Shown piece by piece: positions 1 to 10,373 of a DNA stretch of 64,000 nucleotides (positions within the stretch are counted from its first letter, which is position 1; each line of letters opens with the position of its first letter). Under the pieces are notes generated by a model. It saw nothing but the letters and a program-made list of their open reading frames with translations, made no database searches and was not told where the DNA came from. The position numbers were made by a program, and so were the translations under genes. Source of the stretch: Pyrus communis (Eukaryota > Streptophyta > Magnoliopsida > Rosales > Rosaceae); assembly GCF_963583255.1 (NCBI RefSeq), contig NC_084813.1, forward strand, positions 5,876,001-5,940,000. The letters are read 5' to 3'.

Positions 1-1553
1 GTCGGGGACTGATTGGAGAAGGAGACGGAATATTCCGTCAAAGTTGACGGAATATTCCTGACGCCGTTAACGGCATCAGTTAGGTTTAACGGAATATTCC
101 GTCAGTTTAACGGAATATTCCTGACGGCGTCTGTTGACACCGTCAGTGTGCATGGCACGTGGCCGCGCGTGGGGGCGCGTAGGTCCGTGCCTTGGCCGGC
201 GCGTGGGGGCGAGTGCGGCGGAGGAAAATTATTCTAAAAATATGGTTGTGATCCTGAGGTTGTGTAGAGCACGTTGGTATATTCATTTGTCCATTTTGAG
301 CAATGTATGAGAAGTTATTACGAGAAGTTGGTTATGTGCTTTAAAGTTAACGTTTTTATAGTTGTTTCGCATTTAGGTGACACGTACCCCGAGGACGAGC
401 GTGCACACGCGAGGTAGGGGGGCTACGACCCTTCTACATACCAGTGAGTGGGCTTTTGTTTTCCGTATATACCTATATACATTTATATTCCCAGAAATTG
501 ATTTAAAAAGGGTTATTTGCCTTATGCCATGCATGTTATTATTATCGTTTATGCATCATTGCACGCATTAGTAGTGGCATACATATATATGCATATTGGG
601 TGCTGTGGACGCACAGGTAAGTGCCAGGTAAGTGTTAGTCACGTTTATATTTCAGTAGTGGTTAGAGATGCTTAGAGAGCTCATAACCTGCACCCCCGGT
701 GTTAGTGCTCCCGCCCAGAGTAGGGCACAGTCCTTCACGTGATGTTCACCTCCCGCACCACACGCTCAGCTTGGATCCAAGTTAGGTGCATAGGCCTGTC
801 GTACAGACCACATTAGGTGGTTCCGACTCGTAGGTGACCCGCGATTATTCGCACAGCCTTCACGTGATCGTAGCACTAGAGCGTATATATGTATTACACC
901 CAGGCCTGTCGTACAGACCACTTTAGGTGGTTCCGACTCGTGGGCAGGTTTAGTTATTGAGATTGAGATTTGAGCTCTAGATGTAGCCGTACAGGTCACG
1001 TAGGTGACTCCGGCTGCCAGATTACATGATATTGATTATGTTTATACCTGGGCACTTGCATATCGTTATGAGAATTCGGCATGGCATATTATCGAGCATG
1101 ATTGATATACCCTGAGCATATTTGGCATATGTATTATGTATATATATTTTCTGGGAAGTATACAGGTTTTACGGCGAGGGGTTAGTAAGTAATTTATAAA
1201 TGGTTTTCGAAAGCTTCGTTTTTGCCCACTCACGCTTTTGTTTTGCGCCCCTCCAGGTTCTAGTTGCTTAGCCGTTGCGGTGTTTTCCCTTGAGGGCTTT
1301 CCGGCGTTTCTGACAGACACTCCCCATTGTAGGGTCGCCTTCGGGCGTACTACTGTTGTCTTTTTCGTTTGGGCTGCTATAGACTTGCTCTGAAATTGTA
1401 TCTCACTTACTAGCACTTATATTAGTACCTTGTATGCTAGTTTTTAATTATTCGTACTTTTATATTACTACTTTATTAGCTTCCGCACGTGCCCATGGCT
1501 ACGTCACCTTTGTGTGACGGCCAGCACGCTCCGATCTCGGTCGGGGTGTGTCA
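1..1553 (+). mobile_element. 3' part of a long LTR (Ty3/Gypsy-like), cut by the window edge
   Basis: No coding region is visible. The block ends in GGGGTGTGTCA, a typical LTR end (CA), and the next bases are neither a primer-binding site nor retroelement coding DNA, so this is a 3' LTR or a solo LTR. Its first 135 bases carry repeated CGGAATATTCC motifs, and it has a two-copy internal repeat near 0.8-0.95 kb. GC content is locally higher than in the AT-rich DNA after 1553. The 5' end is outside the window, so full length, target duplication and family cannot be determined. Assignment to Gypsy rests on length and style only. Confidence 0.55.
792..942 (+). repeat. two-copy direct repeat inside the LTR
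   Basis: A segment beginning AGGCCTGTCGTACAGACCAC and continuing to GGTGGTTCCGACTCGT occurs at about 792-832 and again at about 902-942, with one or two differences. The two copies are 110 bases apart. Each contains the small palindrome GTCGTACAGAC. Confidence 0.8.
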
Positions 1554-1683
1554 TAAATCGTATTACTAAATAGCAACTGCATTCAATTAATTAAACATGT
1601 TTATAAATAGTCGTTTTTGCAGACTTGACTTTGTTTTAAAGTTGACGAAAAGAAAACTGTAGATTATATATATATATATATCC

Positions 1684-2846
1684 AAATGGGGCGGAACTAG
1701 ATCAGGCGGTAAAACCGTCCATAAAATCAAGAGTGCGGAAGTAAAACATGTATAAACAGAGCAAGATTTCAACATATTGGATCAAAAAGAAGTGAGGCTA
1801 ATTGAATTAGAACATCCATGGATGACAGATTATAACATGAAAACATAAAATTAGATTGAATATAGATGATATTTCCATGAAAATAATGAATTAAAATTAA
1901 TGACGTAAATAGGTTTTGAAAATAAGTTTTTATTAAAACTTACTGAAGATTACAAACTGTGTTGCCTAATGGCAGATGAAGAACTTAAAACAACTGGAGC
2001 TCGTAGGCATCCTTCATTATATAATAATAAGTGTTTGATTTTTACTGAAGGTTTTCTCTGTTCTTTCGAATACGCAGAGAATTCTGTTTGACTACAAGTC
2101 TTGCTTCTTCTGAGAATGAGTTCCTCTTTTATGCTGCGAAGAGTAATGATTGGAGAGGAGATAATTGAGCCGGGAATCCCGCTTGCATGTGCTGGTAGCT
2201 GGAAAAGGCTGGCGAATTATGAAAGGATTCATGCTGTGTCTTCAGAAAAGCTGGATGAACAATGTTTTGTCTGCTTTTCACTGTTGGTGAATAGTGGCTT
2301 GTCAGGAATCTGAAATGATGACTGCTACTGCTGATGATGCTGTTTTGGATACGATCACATAAGAAATTATTACAACTCTGAAATTCAAAATTCAAATGGA
2401 TCTTGGGCATCCGGAAGATCTGCCCACTTGGCGGGAAGCTAAAACGAAGCGTCCGAAGCGTCTGAGTCTGAATCTGAGCTTCCTCTTTTGTGAAGCATTG
2501 CTGCTTCTGCCATAAGCTGTTGAGCCAAATCCAGGAGTTGGGAAGACTTTGAAGATTTCTCTTTTTTCTTTGAACTGGAGGATTTGGAAGACTTAGGTTT
2601 TCCCCTGCAAAAATTCTCTTGTTAGAAAATCAGGGATGTAATTCTGACTGCCTTTAATGTACTCAATTTTAAAATAAAAAATACTTAATATGGCTTGACA
2701 GCGTGCAAAAATCTGTTTTGATGCAATGTTTTGAACATCTTTTTGTAAAACATGTTTTGCAGATTTGCAATCAACTCGAACAAAAAAATTTTGATTTAAT
2801 AAATCATCTCGAAATTTGCTAATGCATAATACAATAGATAATATTT
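1684..2846 (-). mobile_element. rearranged endogenous caulimovirid fragment, left (antisense) part
   Basis: Read on the minus strand this runs from an RNase H segment (2846 to about 2605) directly into the Ser/Lys/Asp-rich polyprotein tail (about 2604-2430), then the viral non-coding region, ending near the primer-binding-site side (CAAATGGGGCGGAACTAG at 1684). The same blocks occur in the genome-length copy at 6330-6075, 5040-4860 and 4850-3960. The roughly 1.0 kb that separates RNase H from the tail in that copy is missing here. No complete viral protein is encoded. The call rests on similarity to the better-preserved copy in this window. Confidence 0.8.
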
Positions 2847-3777
2847 TTGCAGAATTACAACCAATTCAGTCTCTCTCAGACATCAGTCCATCATCCTCTC
2901 TTAAGGGAAAACCTAAGTCTTCCAAATCCTCCAGTTCGAAGAAAAAAGAGAAATCTTCAAAGTCTTCCCAACTCCTGGATTTGGCTCAACAACTTATGGC
3001 AGAAGCAGCAATGCTTCACAAAAGAGGAAGCTCAGATTCAGACTCAGACGCTTCGGACGCTTCGTCTTAGCTTCCCGCCAAGTGGGCAGATCTTCCAGAT
3101 GCCCAAGATCCATTTGAATTTTGAATTTCAGAGTTGTAATAATTTCTCATGTGATCGTATCCAAAACAGCATCATCAGCAGTAGCAGTCATCATTTCAGA
3201 TTCCTGACAAGCCACTATTCACCAACAGTGAAAAGCAGACAAAACACTGTTCATCCAGCTTTTCTGATGACACAACGTGAATCCACAGTGAATTTTCATA
3301 ATTCACCAGCCTTTTCCAGCTACCAACACATGCAAGCGGGATTCTCGGCTCAATTATCTCGTCTCCAATCATTCCTCTTCGCAGCATAAAAGATGAACTC
3401 ATTCTCAGAAGAAGCAAGACTTGTAGTCAAACAGAATTCTCTGTGTATTCAAAAGAACAAAGAAAACCTTCAGAAAAAATCAAACACTTATTATCATATA
3501 ATGAAGGATGTCTGCGAGCTCCAGTTGTTTTAAGTTCTTTATCTGCCATTAGGCAACACAGTTTGTAATCTTCAGTAAGTTTTAATAAAAACTTATTTTC
3601 AAAACCTATTTACGTCATTAATTTTAATTCATTATTTTCATGGAAATATCATCTATATTCAATCTAATTTTATGTTTTCATGTTATAATCTGTCATCCAT
3701 GGATGTTCCAATTCAATCAGCCTCACTTTTTTTTGATCCAATATGTTGAAATGTTGCTCTGTTTATACATGTTTTAA
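1743..3777. repeat. long inverted repeat, ~860-bp arms with a ~300-bp loop
   Basis: The left arm (1743-2604) is the reverse complement of the right arm (2905-3777) along its whole length, with scattered mismatches and a small insertion in the right arm near 3275-3290. Parallel reading frames confirm it: 2101-2313 (+) and 3196-3417 (-) encode nearly the same peptide. The loop (2605-2904) is antisense viral RNase H plus 58 bases of tail sequence. The arms match each other far better than either matches the genome-length copy. A transcript through the whole unit would fold into a long hairpin. Confidence 0.95.
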
Positions 3778-3796
3778 TCATGCCAATCATCACTAG
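2847..3796 (+). mobile_element. rearranged endogenous caulimovirid fragment, right (sense) part
   Basis: Read on the plus strand this carries the last ~75 codons of the viral polyprotein (2847-3070; Ser/Lys-rich, then a LAQQLMAEAAMLHK segment and an acidic serine tail ending in a stop), followed by the viral non-coding region. It is the mirror image of 1743-2604. It is joined to the left part at about 2846, where antisense RNase H sequence switches abruptly to sense tail sequence. A weak TATA-like CATAAAAG lies at 3385-3392, at the place that matches the putative promoter of the main copy. Confidence 0.8.
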
Positions 3797-3911
3797 TAAT
3801 TATAAAGATGATAGCTTAATTACCACTCACTTGGCTCTGATACCAAATGAGTGGATCGCATGGCATGAACGGTTCACAAAAAATTAAAATCATCTTTATA
3901 ATCGTCATTTG
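3797..3911 (-). mobile_element. junction fragment of caulimovirid leader with a primer-binding site
   Basis: At 3797 the orientation switches again from sense to antisense. 3797-3848 repeats, with few changes, the primer-binding-site region of the genome-length copy (compare 3912-3963). The following 60 bases include ATCATCTTTATAATC, an inverted copy of GATTATAAAGATGAT at 3913, so the junction is itself a small palindrome. Confidence 0.65.
3834..3845 (-). other. tRNA-Met primer-binding site, copy 1
   Basis: The minus strand reads TGGTATCAGAGC, complementary to the 3' end of plant initiator tRNA-Met, the usual primer of caulimovirid minus-strand DNA synthesis. It marks position 1 of a viral genome. 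Confidence 0.8.
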
Positions 3912-3948
3912 TGATTATAAAGATGATAACTCAATTACCACTCACTTG

Positions 3949-3960
3949 GCTCTGATACCA
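3949..3960 (-). other. tRNA-Met primer-binding site, copy 2 (3' end of the genome-length copy)
   Basis: This is a perfect minus-strand TGGTATCAGAGC. Flanking bases on both sides match those around 11812, as expected where a circular or terminally redundant viral genome was integrated. Confidence 0.85.
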
Positions 3961-4857
3961 AATGGGGGCGGAATTAGTGATGATTATGATGATGAGGGTA
4001 ATAGTGATGCAAATTATGTGAATTAGAGATTTGATGTGGTGGATAGCCAGGATTGAATAAACCATGAAACCAACTATTATAAGTGAATAAGAAAAACCAA
4101 ATGAATGAGTCATCTGTGTTTACCTAGAATTTGATATACTCGATGAATTGACTGTGAGTAAGAATTTTATGCCATTCAAAATTAGTAGTTATGAAAGTAA
4201 TTAATTTAAAATAATGATGTATAATAATTTGAAAATAAGTTTTATTGCAACACTTACACTGGGACTTACAATTAATTTACTGACGATTGAGTCAACAAAT
4301 AAGAAATTGATTGGTGAAAAGGATATTGGTGCACGCAGGCATCCTTGACAATTGAGAATTTAAATTGTTTACAATTTGGTTTTCTTTGAATACAATGTGA
4401 ACTCAAAGAAATTTTGATTGAGATAAGATGTAGAAATTAACTTGATGTTTTCTTCCTCTGAGTCCTCTTCATATAGACTTGGAAAAGAGACTTGGATGAT
4501 TGATTGCTTTACTGTTGAAATACGGATGGATGATGACTTACTTTTACTGTTGATGAATAGTGAACTTGTTGGAATAATTGTTGCTTTTACTGTGGAATGT
4601 GTGGATGACTGAATGATTCCATGCTTTGTCAGAATTATTGATGCGAATATTGTCTGAACTCTTCCCATGCTAACTTGGAAAGTTGATTGAATTTTCACGT
4701 GGCAATTGTCATTGTGTTCACATAATGACTGAATTTTCACAAGGTAATTAACTGTGTTCACATGATCTTATGCAAAAGGGTCTTGCGAATCTTGGTAGTC
4801 GACCCACTTGGTTAACTGTGTTTTTTTACTTATTGGATTGGCTGGTTACCGTGATGC
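3961..4857 (-). promoter_or_regulatory. viral large non-coding region with putative promoter
   Basis: The region lies between the polyprotein end and the primer-binding site on the minus strand. A TATATGAAGAGG motif (minus strand, 4464-4475) aligns with CATAAAAGATGAAC at 3385 in the inverted-repeat copy and is the best candidate for the pregenomic-RNA promoter; transcription would run leftward, across the primer-binding site. The frame 4761-4369 inside it has no recognisable domain and is probably chance. The promoter call is positional and weak. Confidence 0.4.
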
Positions 4858-6050
4858 ATCTGAAGATTCAGAGTCTGAAGCTTCTTCTTTTTCAGTGTGG
4901 AGCATGGCTGCTTCAGCAAGTAATTGTTGTGCTAAATCTTTAAGCTAAGTGGCTTTATTCTTATTTAAGGTTGACGATTTGAGAGACTGGACTGTTCCTT
5001 TGAGGGATGAAGACGGACTAATGTCCGATAATGATTGTTCCAAGATGACTGGCAGTGATGGCTGTGAAGTAATGAGAAATTCGGAGAGGAACTGACTAAT
5101 GGTCTTTTGATGGTTAAATTTATCCCACCACTAGACTAATTTGACTCTATAAACTCACATGTTTCGACTTCATAATTCCTCTTCATGATCCATGGGACTT
5201 TGTGCTTGGCCATGAATATTGGGAGAAATATAATTCTGTAACTGAATCGGCTTATGTTAAATTTTTGCTGGAAACTGGCAGAGAGAACCTGCATAAGTTC
5301 TTCTGGTAGGAAACTGGTTGTTGGGCCGTGGATTGACCATCATTGTGGGAACCATGCAGGAAAATTCAATCTGAAACTTTTGTCAAAATTAATGAACCAT
5401 GAATGACTAAAATCTTCTGTTTAATGGAGAAAGATGTTAGTCCATGCATCAATGTAATCAAAGTAATTGTAATGGTTATTGGGAATGTGGACATATTGGG
5501 TATGAAGATGTTTGGTTTTGTAAAAGGGGATTCCCCAATCTGATTCGGTTAAAAACCGGCCAATGTAAAGAGAATGGTAAAGAATTTTGTTTTCACGGGT
5601 TTTATTGTAAAGTGGTTTGATAGAGATGAACTCTGTTTTACTGAGAATGGCTTGATAATATTTTAATGTTTTGTGTGGTGCTGTAGGGTAATAATGGAAA
5701 TTAGGTGGGAAAATGGTTTTTGGCTAATTTATCTGGTGCTTGTTCCTGATTAAGATTGAAATGGATGCTAAAAAGATATTCACTGGGATTTTTCTTGACA
5801 TACGGTGATGTTTTAGTATAATTGACTGGTTGGGATGTTGATGATTGGTATGTAGGGGTTGAATAAGGATCATATTGACCGATTAATGCCGTTTGGTAAT
5901 TAGGATGTGGTGACTGGTAATTTGGCTAAAGGTTTCCTATTGTGGAACCTAAGGGAGTAAATGGGTTGGTAATGGCTAAGACCAATGAAGAATTTGGGCT
6001 TGATTCTTGTTTTATTGGTGGTGGTGGTAGAGTGGCTGGAAGCCTCCTCT
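4858..6050 (-). pseudogene. C-terminal domain of the viral polyprotein, fossil, function unknown
   Basis: About 1.2 kb follows RNase H on the minus strand and stays partly readable: a proline/threonine-rich stretch (6040-5900), a segment rich in aromatic residues (HTQYVHIPNNHYNYFDYID near 5500-5440) and tryptophans near 5330, then a Ser-rich end with LAQQLLAEAAMLH near 4930 and a short acidic serine tail near 4880-4860. At least six in-frame stops are present, several TAG/TAA where Gln would fit. The tail is homologous to the sense tail at 2847-3070, which supports its being a real coding end. I do not know a function for it. Confidence 0.6.
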
Positions 6051-6052
6051 GG

Positions 6053-6620
6053 TCAGGTATTCTTGCTATCATTATTCCCCTGCAGATATTCTCTGGTTAG
6101 GAAATCAGGGATGCAATTTTGACTACATTTGATGTATTCGATTTCAAAATAAAAAAAATACTTAATATAGCTTGCCATCATGCAAAAATCTGTTTTGATG
6201 CAATGTTTTGAACATCTTTTTGTAAAACATGCTTTGCAAATTTGCAATCGACTCTGATTAAAAACTTTTGATTTAATAAATCATCTTGAAATTTGCTAAT
6301 GCATAATACTATAGATAATATTTCTTTCTTAATAGTACTATAATTACTTTGTGCTGGATTCCATACTCCTGAATGGAAATGAATAATTTGTTCAGGAGAT
6401 CCAGAAGAAATTGACTGTTTGAGAATACCATCATAACCAACTTCAGAGGCATCAATTTCAACAATTTTGAATGAAATAGCAGATGGAATGCCAAGACAGG
6501 GCAACGTCTTAACATGTGACTTTATCTGTTTGACTATGAAAGTATGAGTATGAGACCATGATGAGGGATTTTCTTTTAAACGGTCAAACAAAGGTTTGTA
6601 TTGCTGCCTAAGATGCGGAT
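6053..6620 (-). pseudogene. viral RNase H, fossil
   Basis: The minus-strand frame 6591-6178 includes IVEIDASEVGYDGIL (first acidic residue), then WNPAQSNYSTIKKEIL and RVDCKF, the usual order of caulimovirid RNase H. The last part (LTREYLQG region, 6100-6053) is in another frame. The block 6330-6075 is the part duplicated, antisense, in the loop of the inverted repeat at 2605-2846. Confidence 0.82.
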
Positions 6621-6738
6621 AAAAATATGCAACATAATTTAAAGATCCTAGAAATCTCTGTAATTAGGTTTTGTCAATAATTTCATTTGGAAATTTATCT
6701 GCAAACTGAATTACTCTATTTATTGGCTGAATGATTTA

Positions 6739-7673
6739 TTAGTGGATATTGTATCCTAAAAACCTAATTTTGGTCTGGAATAACTTAATTTTGGTTGCTG
6801 AGACAACTAATCCGTTTGACTTAATTATCCTAGCAAACATATTTAAGTGTTTCCAATGCTTCTCTATCGATTTGGAATAAATGATAACATCGTCAACATA
6901 AACAATTGAGAAATGACTGGATTGATTAAATATTTCATTCATGATGTTCTGAAATTCGCTGGGTGCGTTTTTAAGACCGAATAACATTACATTCCATTAT
7001 AAGGAGTGACAAATGCAGTTTTGTATTTATCGTCCTCATGAATTTGAAGATGCCAAAATCTAGACTTCATGTTGAATTTTGAGAAGACTACAACTTGACT
7101 AAGTCTCTTAATTAAATCTCTTTTATTAGGAATTGGATACCATATCCATTCCAAGACTTCGTTAAGAGGTTTATAATTAATGACTAACCTGGGAGTTTCT
7201 CTTTCTAATTTAGCGTTTTTCTGGACATAAAAAGCAGAACAAGACCAGGGTGATTTACTTTTCCTAATTATTCCCTTATTGAGAAGTTCTTGAATTTTTG
7301 TTTTGCAGAATTTCATGACTTCTTGACTCAATTGAATTGGCATGGCTTTCGTTGGTATTTTCTTTTCATCAAATTCCTTGTTGTAAGGAAGTTTAACAAT
7401 ATGTTGCTTTCGGTGCCAAAAAGCATTGGGAATGTCATAACAAATTTCATTAACAAGTTTATTTTGAAAGTTGTCAATGTTTTGTAACAAAGATTTTTTT
7501 GTTAATTGTTCTTCAATTCTTTTGTAATTAATTTCTTCTTTTAAGAAATTAATTTGTTGTGATTTTTTGGTGACTAGATTGATGGTTTTTGAGATACTAT
7601 CTTTTTGTAATTGTCTTAATTTTTTGAGATCTGTTTCCGTGCATAATTCAAATGTGATTTTTTGACCCAACAT
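6739..7673 (-). pseudogene. viral reverse transcriptase, fossil
   Basis: There are two overlapping frames. 7673-6987 holds the N-terminal region (WSCSAFYVQKNA, RLVINYKPLN, YPIPNKRDLI, SKFNMKSRFWHLQI). 6987-6739 holds LFGLKNAPSEFQ and the catalytic YVDD box (6889-6900), followed by LGYNI. A small deletion near 6990 shifts the frame between them. The YVDD tetrad itself is intact, unlike in the two LTR retrotransposons of this window. In living relatives this domain copies pregenomic RNA into DNA in the capsid. Confidence 0.9.
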
Positions 7674-7924
7674 TGTTGTGGTTATGTGTTTATGATGAAC
7701 CCTAAAAGGATATAAGAAAGCTATGAAGGAAAGTTCTAAAATGACTGGGTCTAAAATGTTTTTTTATTTTTTTTATCAAAACAAATGGCGTTTTGAAACA
7801 AACATTAGTTTGACAAGCATATGCTTTTGGGATTTCGTATTTTAATTACATCGGAGACTGGTTTGCTGGACTAAGGATTTTTGTTGACTTATGGAAATAT
7901 TTTGTGGGGATTAGTCCTTCCTAA

Positions 7925-8000
7925 ATACAATTCAAGTCCGCACCTGAATCGATCAAGGCAATGGTTTCTAACTGGAAGTCTTCAAATATTATTTTTACTT
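7925..8000 (-). pseudogene. viral aspartic protease active site, fossil
   Basis: The minus strand reads IALIDSGADLNCI followed at once by a TAG stop. DSGAD is the retropepsin-type catalytic motif that in this family releases capsid and polymerase from the polyprotein. The following codons continue towards the reverse transcriptase. Only the motif core is secure. Confidence 0.7.
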
Positions 8001-8599
8001 TTGAATACCATTTTTGGATCCTAATTTTTTTGTAATAGTCCTAACACTAAGTTATGTGTTGAATTTTCTTCTGGTTTTGATTGTTGATCAAATGAAGAAT
8101 TATTTTGTTCTTCGTCTGATGAGGATTGGATGTCGTTTCCCCCCAAAAAAAACTCTTGTGTTTGAATGTTACTGAGCTGTGAACGAATTTCTAAGTTTTC
8201 TAATTTTAGAAACTTAATTTCTTCTTTGATTTTATTGACTTATCTTTGTAAATCCTTGACTATAATTTCCTTCGTAGTTTTACTGAACATTTCTAGGGTT
8301 GTACTACTGATCTTTGGGGTTACTTGGGGCTGCCTAGTACTGACTTCTTCTTGATAGACTAGCTTTTTTAATTTCTTGAGATAAAATGATTTTAATTTAG
8401 GGTCTTCAACTTTATTGATTAATTTTATTGAGGACTGAAATTTTATTACAACAAGCATCTTTGCATCCTATCTCAATGTCAGGGGATGAGAGACTACTTG
8501 AGGATTGACTGGAAGAAGATGAACCTAAATCATCTTCGGATTGACTATGGTTTGTGTCTTTGAGTTCTAAGACTTGAATTAACTGGGTTTTCTCTTCTT

Positions 8600-10300
8600 C
8601 AGAGACTTTCAACTAGTTGATTGTTTTCTTGACTCTACATTTATTTGCATAAGGACTGAATTTGCCACACTTGCAATTCCCTTTTTGTTCTTGATTTTTG
8701 GAGTGAAGTTTTTCTGAGGGTTTCCTATTCCACTTGCTGGACTTGGCTTTCTTGTAAAATTTATTTGTTTCAAAATTCTTATTTTTGAATTTGTTATGTT
8801 TGGGGTGTTTCCTACTGAAGTACCTATTTGGGATTTATTGTAGACTTCTGATTTTTTTTTTCTTTTTGTTGGATGGAGCAATAAGAGGTAATCTGTATTG
8901 TTAATGTTCCTAATTCGTATTTGGCTATTGACTTGTTTTTGTTGACTTGTTTTGTAATTTTCATATCAATACACATTTTCAATCCTTCTTTCTGGATAAT
9001 ATTAATAATATTTCCATAAGTAAGGGTATGATATGGTATGATACCTTCTTCATTAACTAAAATGTTTATGATTTTATGGGCAAATAGATTTGGTAATCCA
9101 TTAATAATTTTTTTTTTTCCAAAATGGTTGATTACTATCTTCTCTAAGCATGATTCTGGACATGAAAACATCTTTGTACCACCTAAAATCGCTTAGGGTT
9201 AGACATCTTAAGTTACTAAGTTGATCATAAATCTTGGAGGTGACATTACTAGGTGTCCTTATGAAGTGTTCTATGATAGTGAAAAGTAATGTGTTGACCG
9301 TATTTGGGATTCCTGTTCCGATACGTTTGTCAAAAATAGGTGTTCCTTCTTCATCTCTTATGACTAAAGTTTTTTTTTTGGATTGTTCAGTAAGATGTTT
9401 TTCCCACTAGGAATGGAGCATTCCTGTAAATCCAATGACCAAAAGGTAGACAACTTGGGTTTGATTGAGGTTATGATTGGTAATATAACTATTAGCAACC
9501 ATGGAGATGTGTTGTAATTTGTTCAAAAGTTCTTGTTCTGATAATCCATCTATGTTCCATTCATAGAGTTTATCAGCTGAGACTAAGAATTGGTTTTGGA
9601 TGTTTCTTTCCTCAAATTGAATATCCGGAGGTGTTGGCCTTGTATACCAATTTTTTGGTAAGAGTTGTCGGGTTGACTCTTTTGTTTGTGATACGATTTA
9701 ATTCAAGATTTTGAAAAACTTCTTCTACTTTTCTGATGGAATTTATTTCACTCTCGCCTTTTGAATCCCATATTGCAAAAGTTGTTTCTTGTTGAGATTC
9801 ATCTGGGTGTTGTAAAACATTGAATGTTTTTTCTTGTTTTAACTCTTGTAACATTTGATCTATTTTTTGACTTGCGGAGATTTTAAAGCTGTTGTGCTAG
9901 ACAAGGCTTCTGGGAAGTTGACTAAGGGTTTTTCCTTAATTGTTGATTTGGGATATGAAAGTCTATCTATTTTGGTTTCTATTTTATCTAGCTATTTTCC
10001 TATGGAGTGTAGACTCTGGTTTGTGAAATTATTTTGTTCAATGACTGGCTTGACTCCTACATCTTCTTTGGGAAGTTTGAAAGGAGTGGTTGGTACCTGT
10101 GTGTCTGTGGTTGTGATTAAAATTGTTTCTTGTGGAGGGTGAGTAGAGGAGACTATGGTTTTGTCCTCTTTGACCCAATTTTCTTTGGTGATGACTTCTA
10201 ACTCCTTTTCAAAATCGTAATGTTTTTCAATGAAATCAAAGAAAAATATTTCAAATCTACATTTTTTCATGAAATTGGTCCATTTATTGTAAATGTCCAA
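8600..10300 (-). pseudogene. viral coat-protein region, fossil
   Basis: It is translated in broken pieces on the minus strand (10300-9992, 9854-9612, 9550-9180 with stops, 9171-8824, 8881-8609). The C-terminal piece carries a nucleic-acid-binding knuckle at 8637-8675 reading CKCGKFSPYANKC. The histidine expected in a CCHC knuckle is replaced by proline and the first Cys spacing is abnormal. A basic stretch follows, and then (8612-8412) a serine-rich acidic segment, as in caulimovirid capsid C termini. Assignment as coat protein rests on position between movement protein and protease plus the knuckle. Stops and shifts preclude expression. Confidence 0.65.
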
Positions 10301-10373
10301 TTTTTTTTCTTTTGTATATTTTTCCCTAAATGTGTTTCTTCTGGGAATTTAGGACTAGTAATTGGTGGTTGAC

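Noticed and set aside
2129..2410. Matching frames at 2129-2410 (-) and 2847-3389 (+) as a conserved protein
   Set aside because: They are similar only because they are the two arms of one inverted repeat; the homologous part of the full viral copy is non-coding. Only the first ~75 codons in the frame starting 2816 are real viral tail.
4369..4761. 130-codon frame upstream of the viral promoter as a separate viral gene
   Set aside because: Not conserved in the other copy (3080-3390 differs in frame) and it lies in the expected non-coding region.
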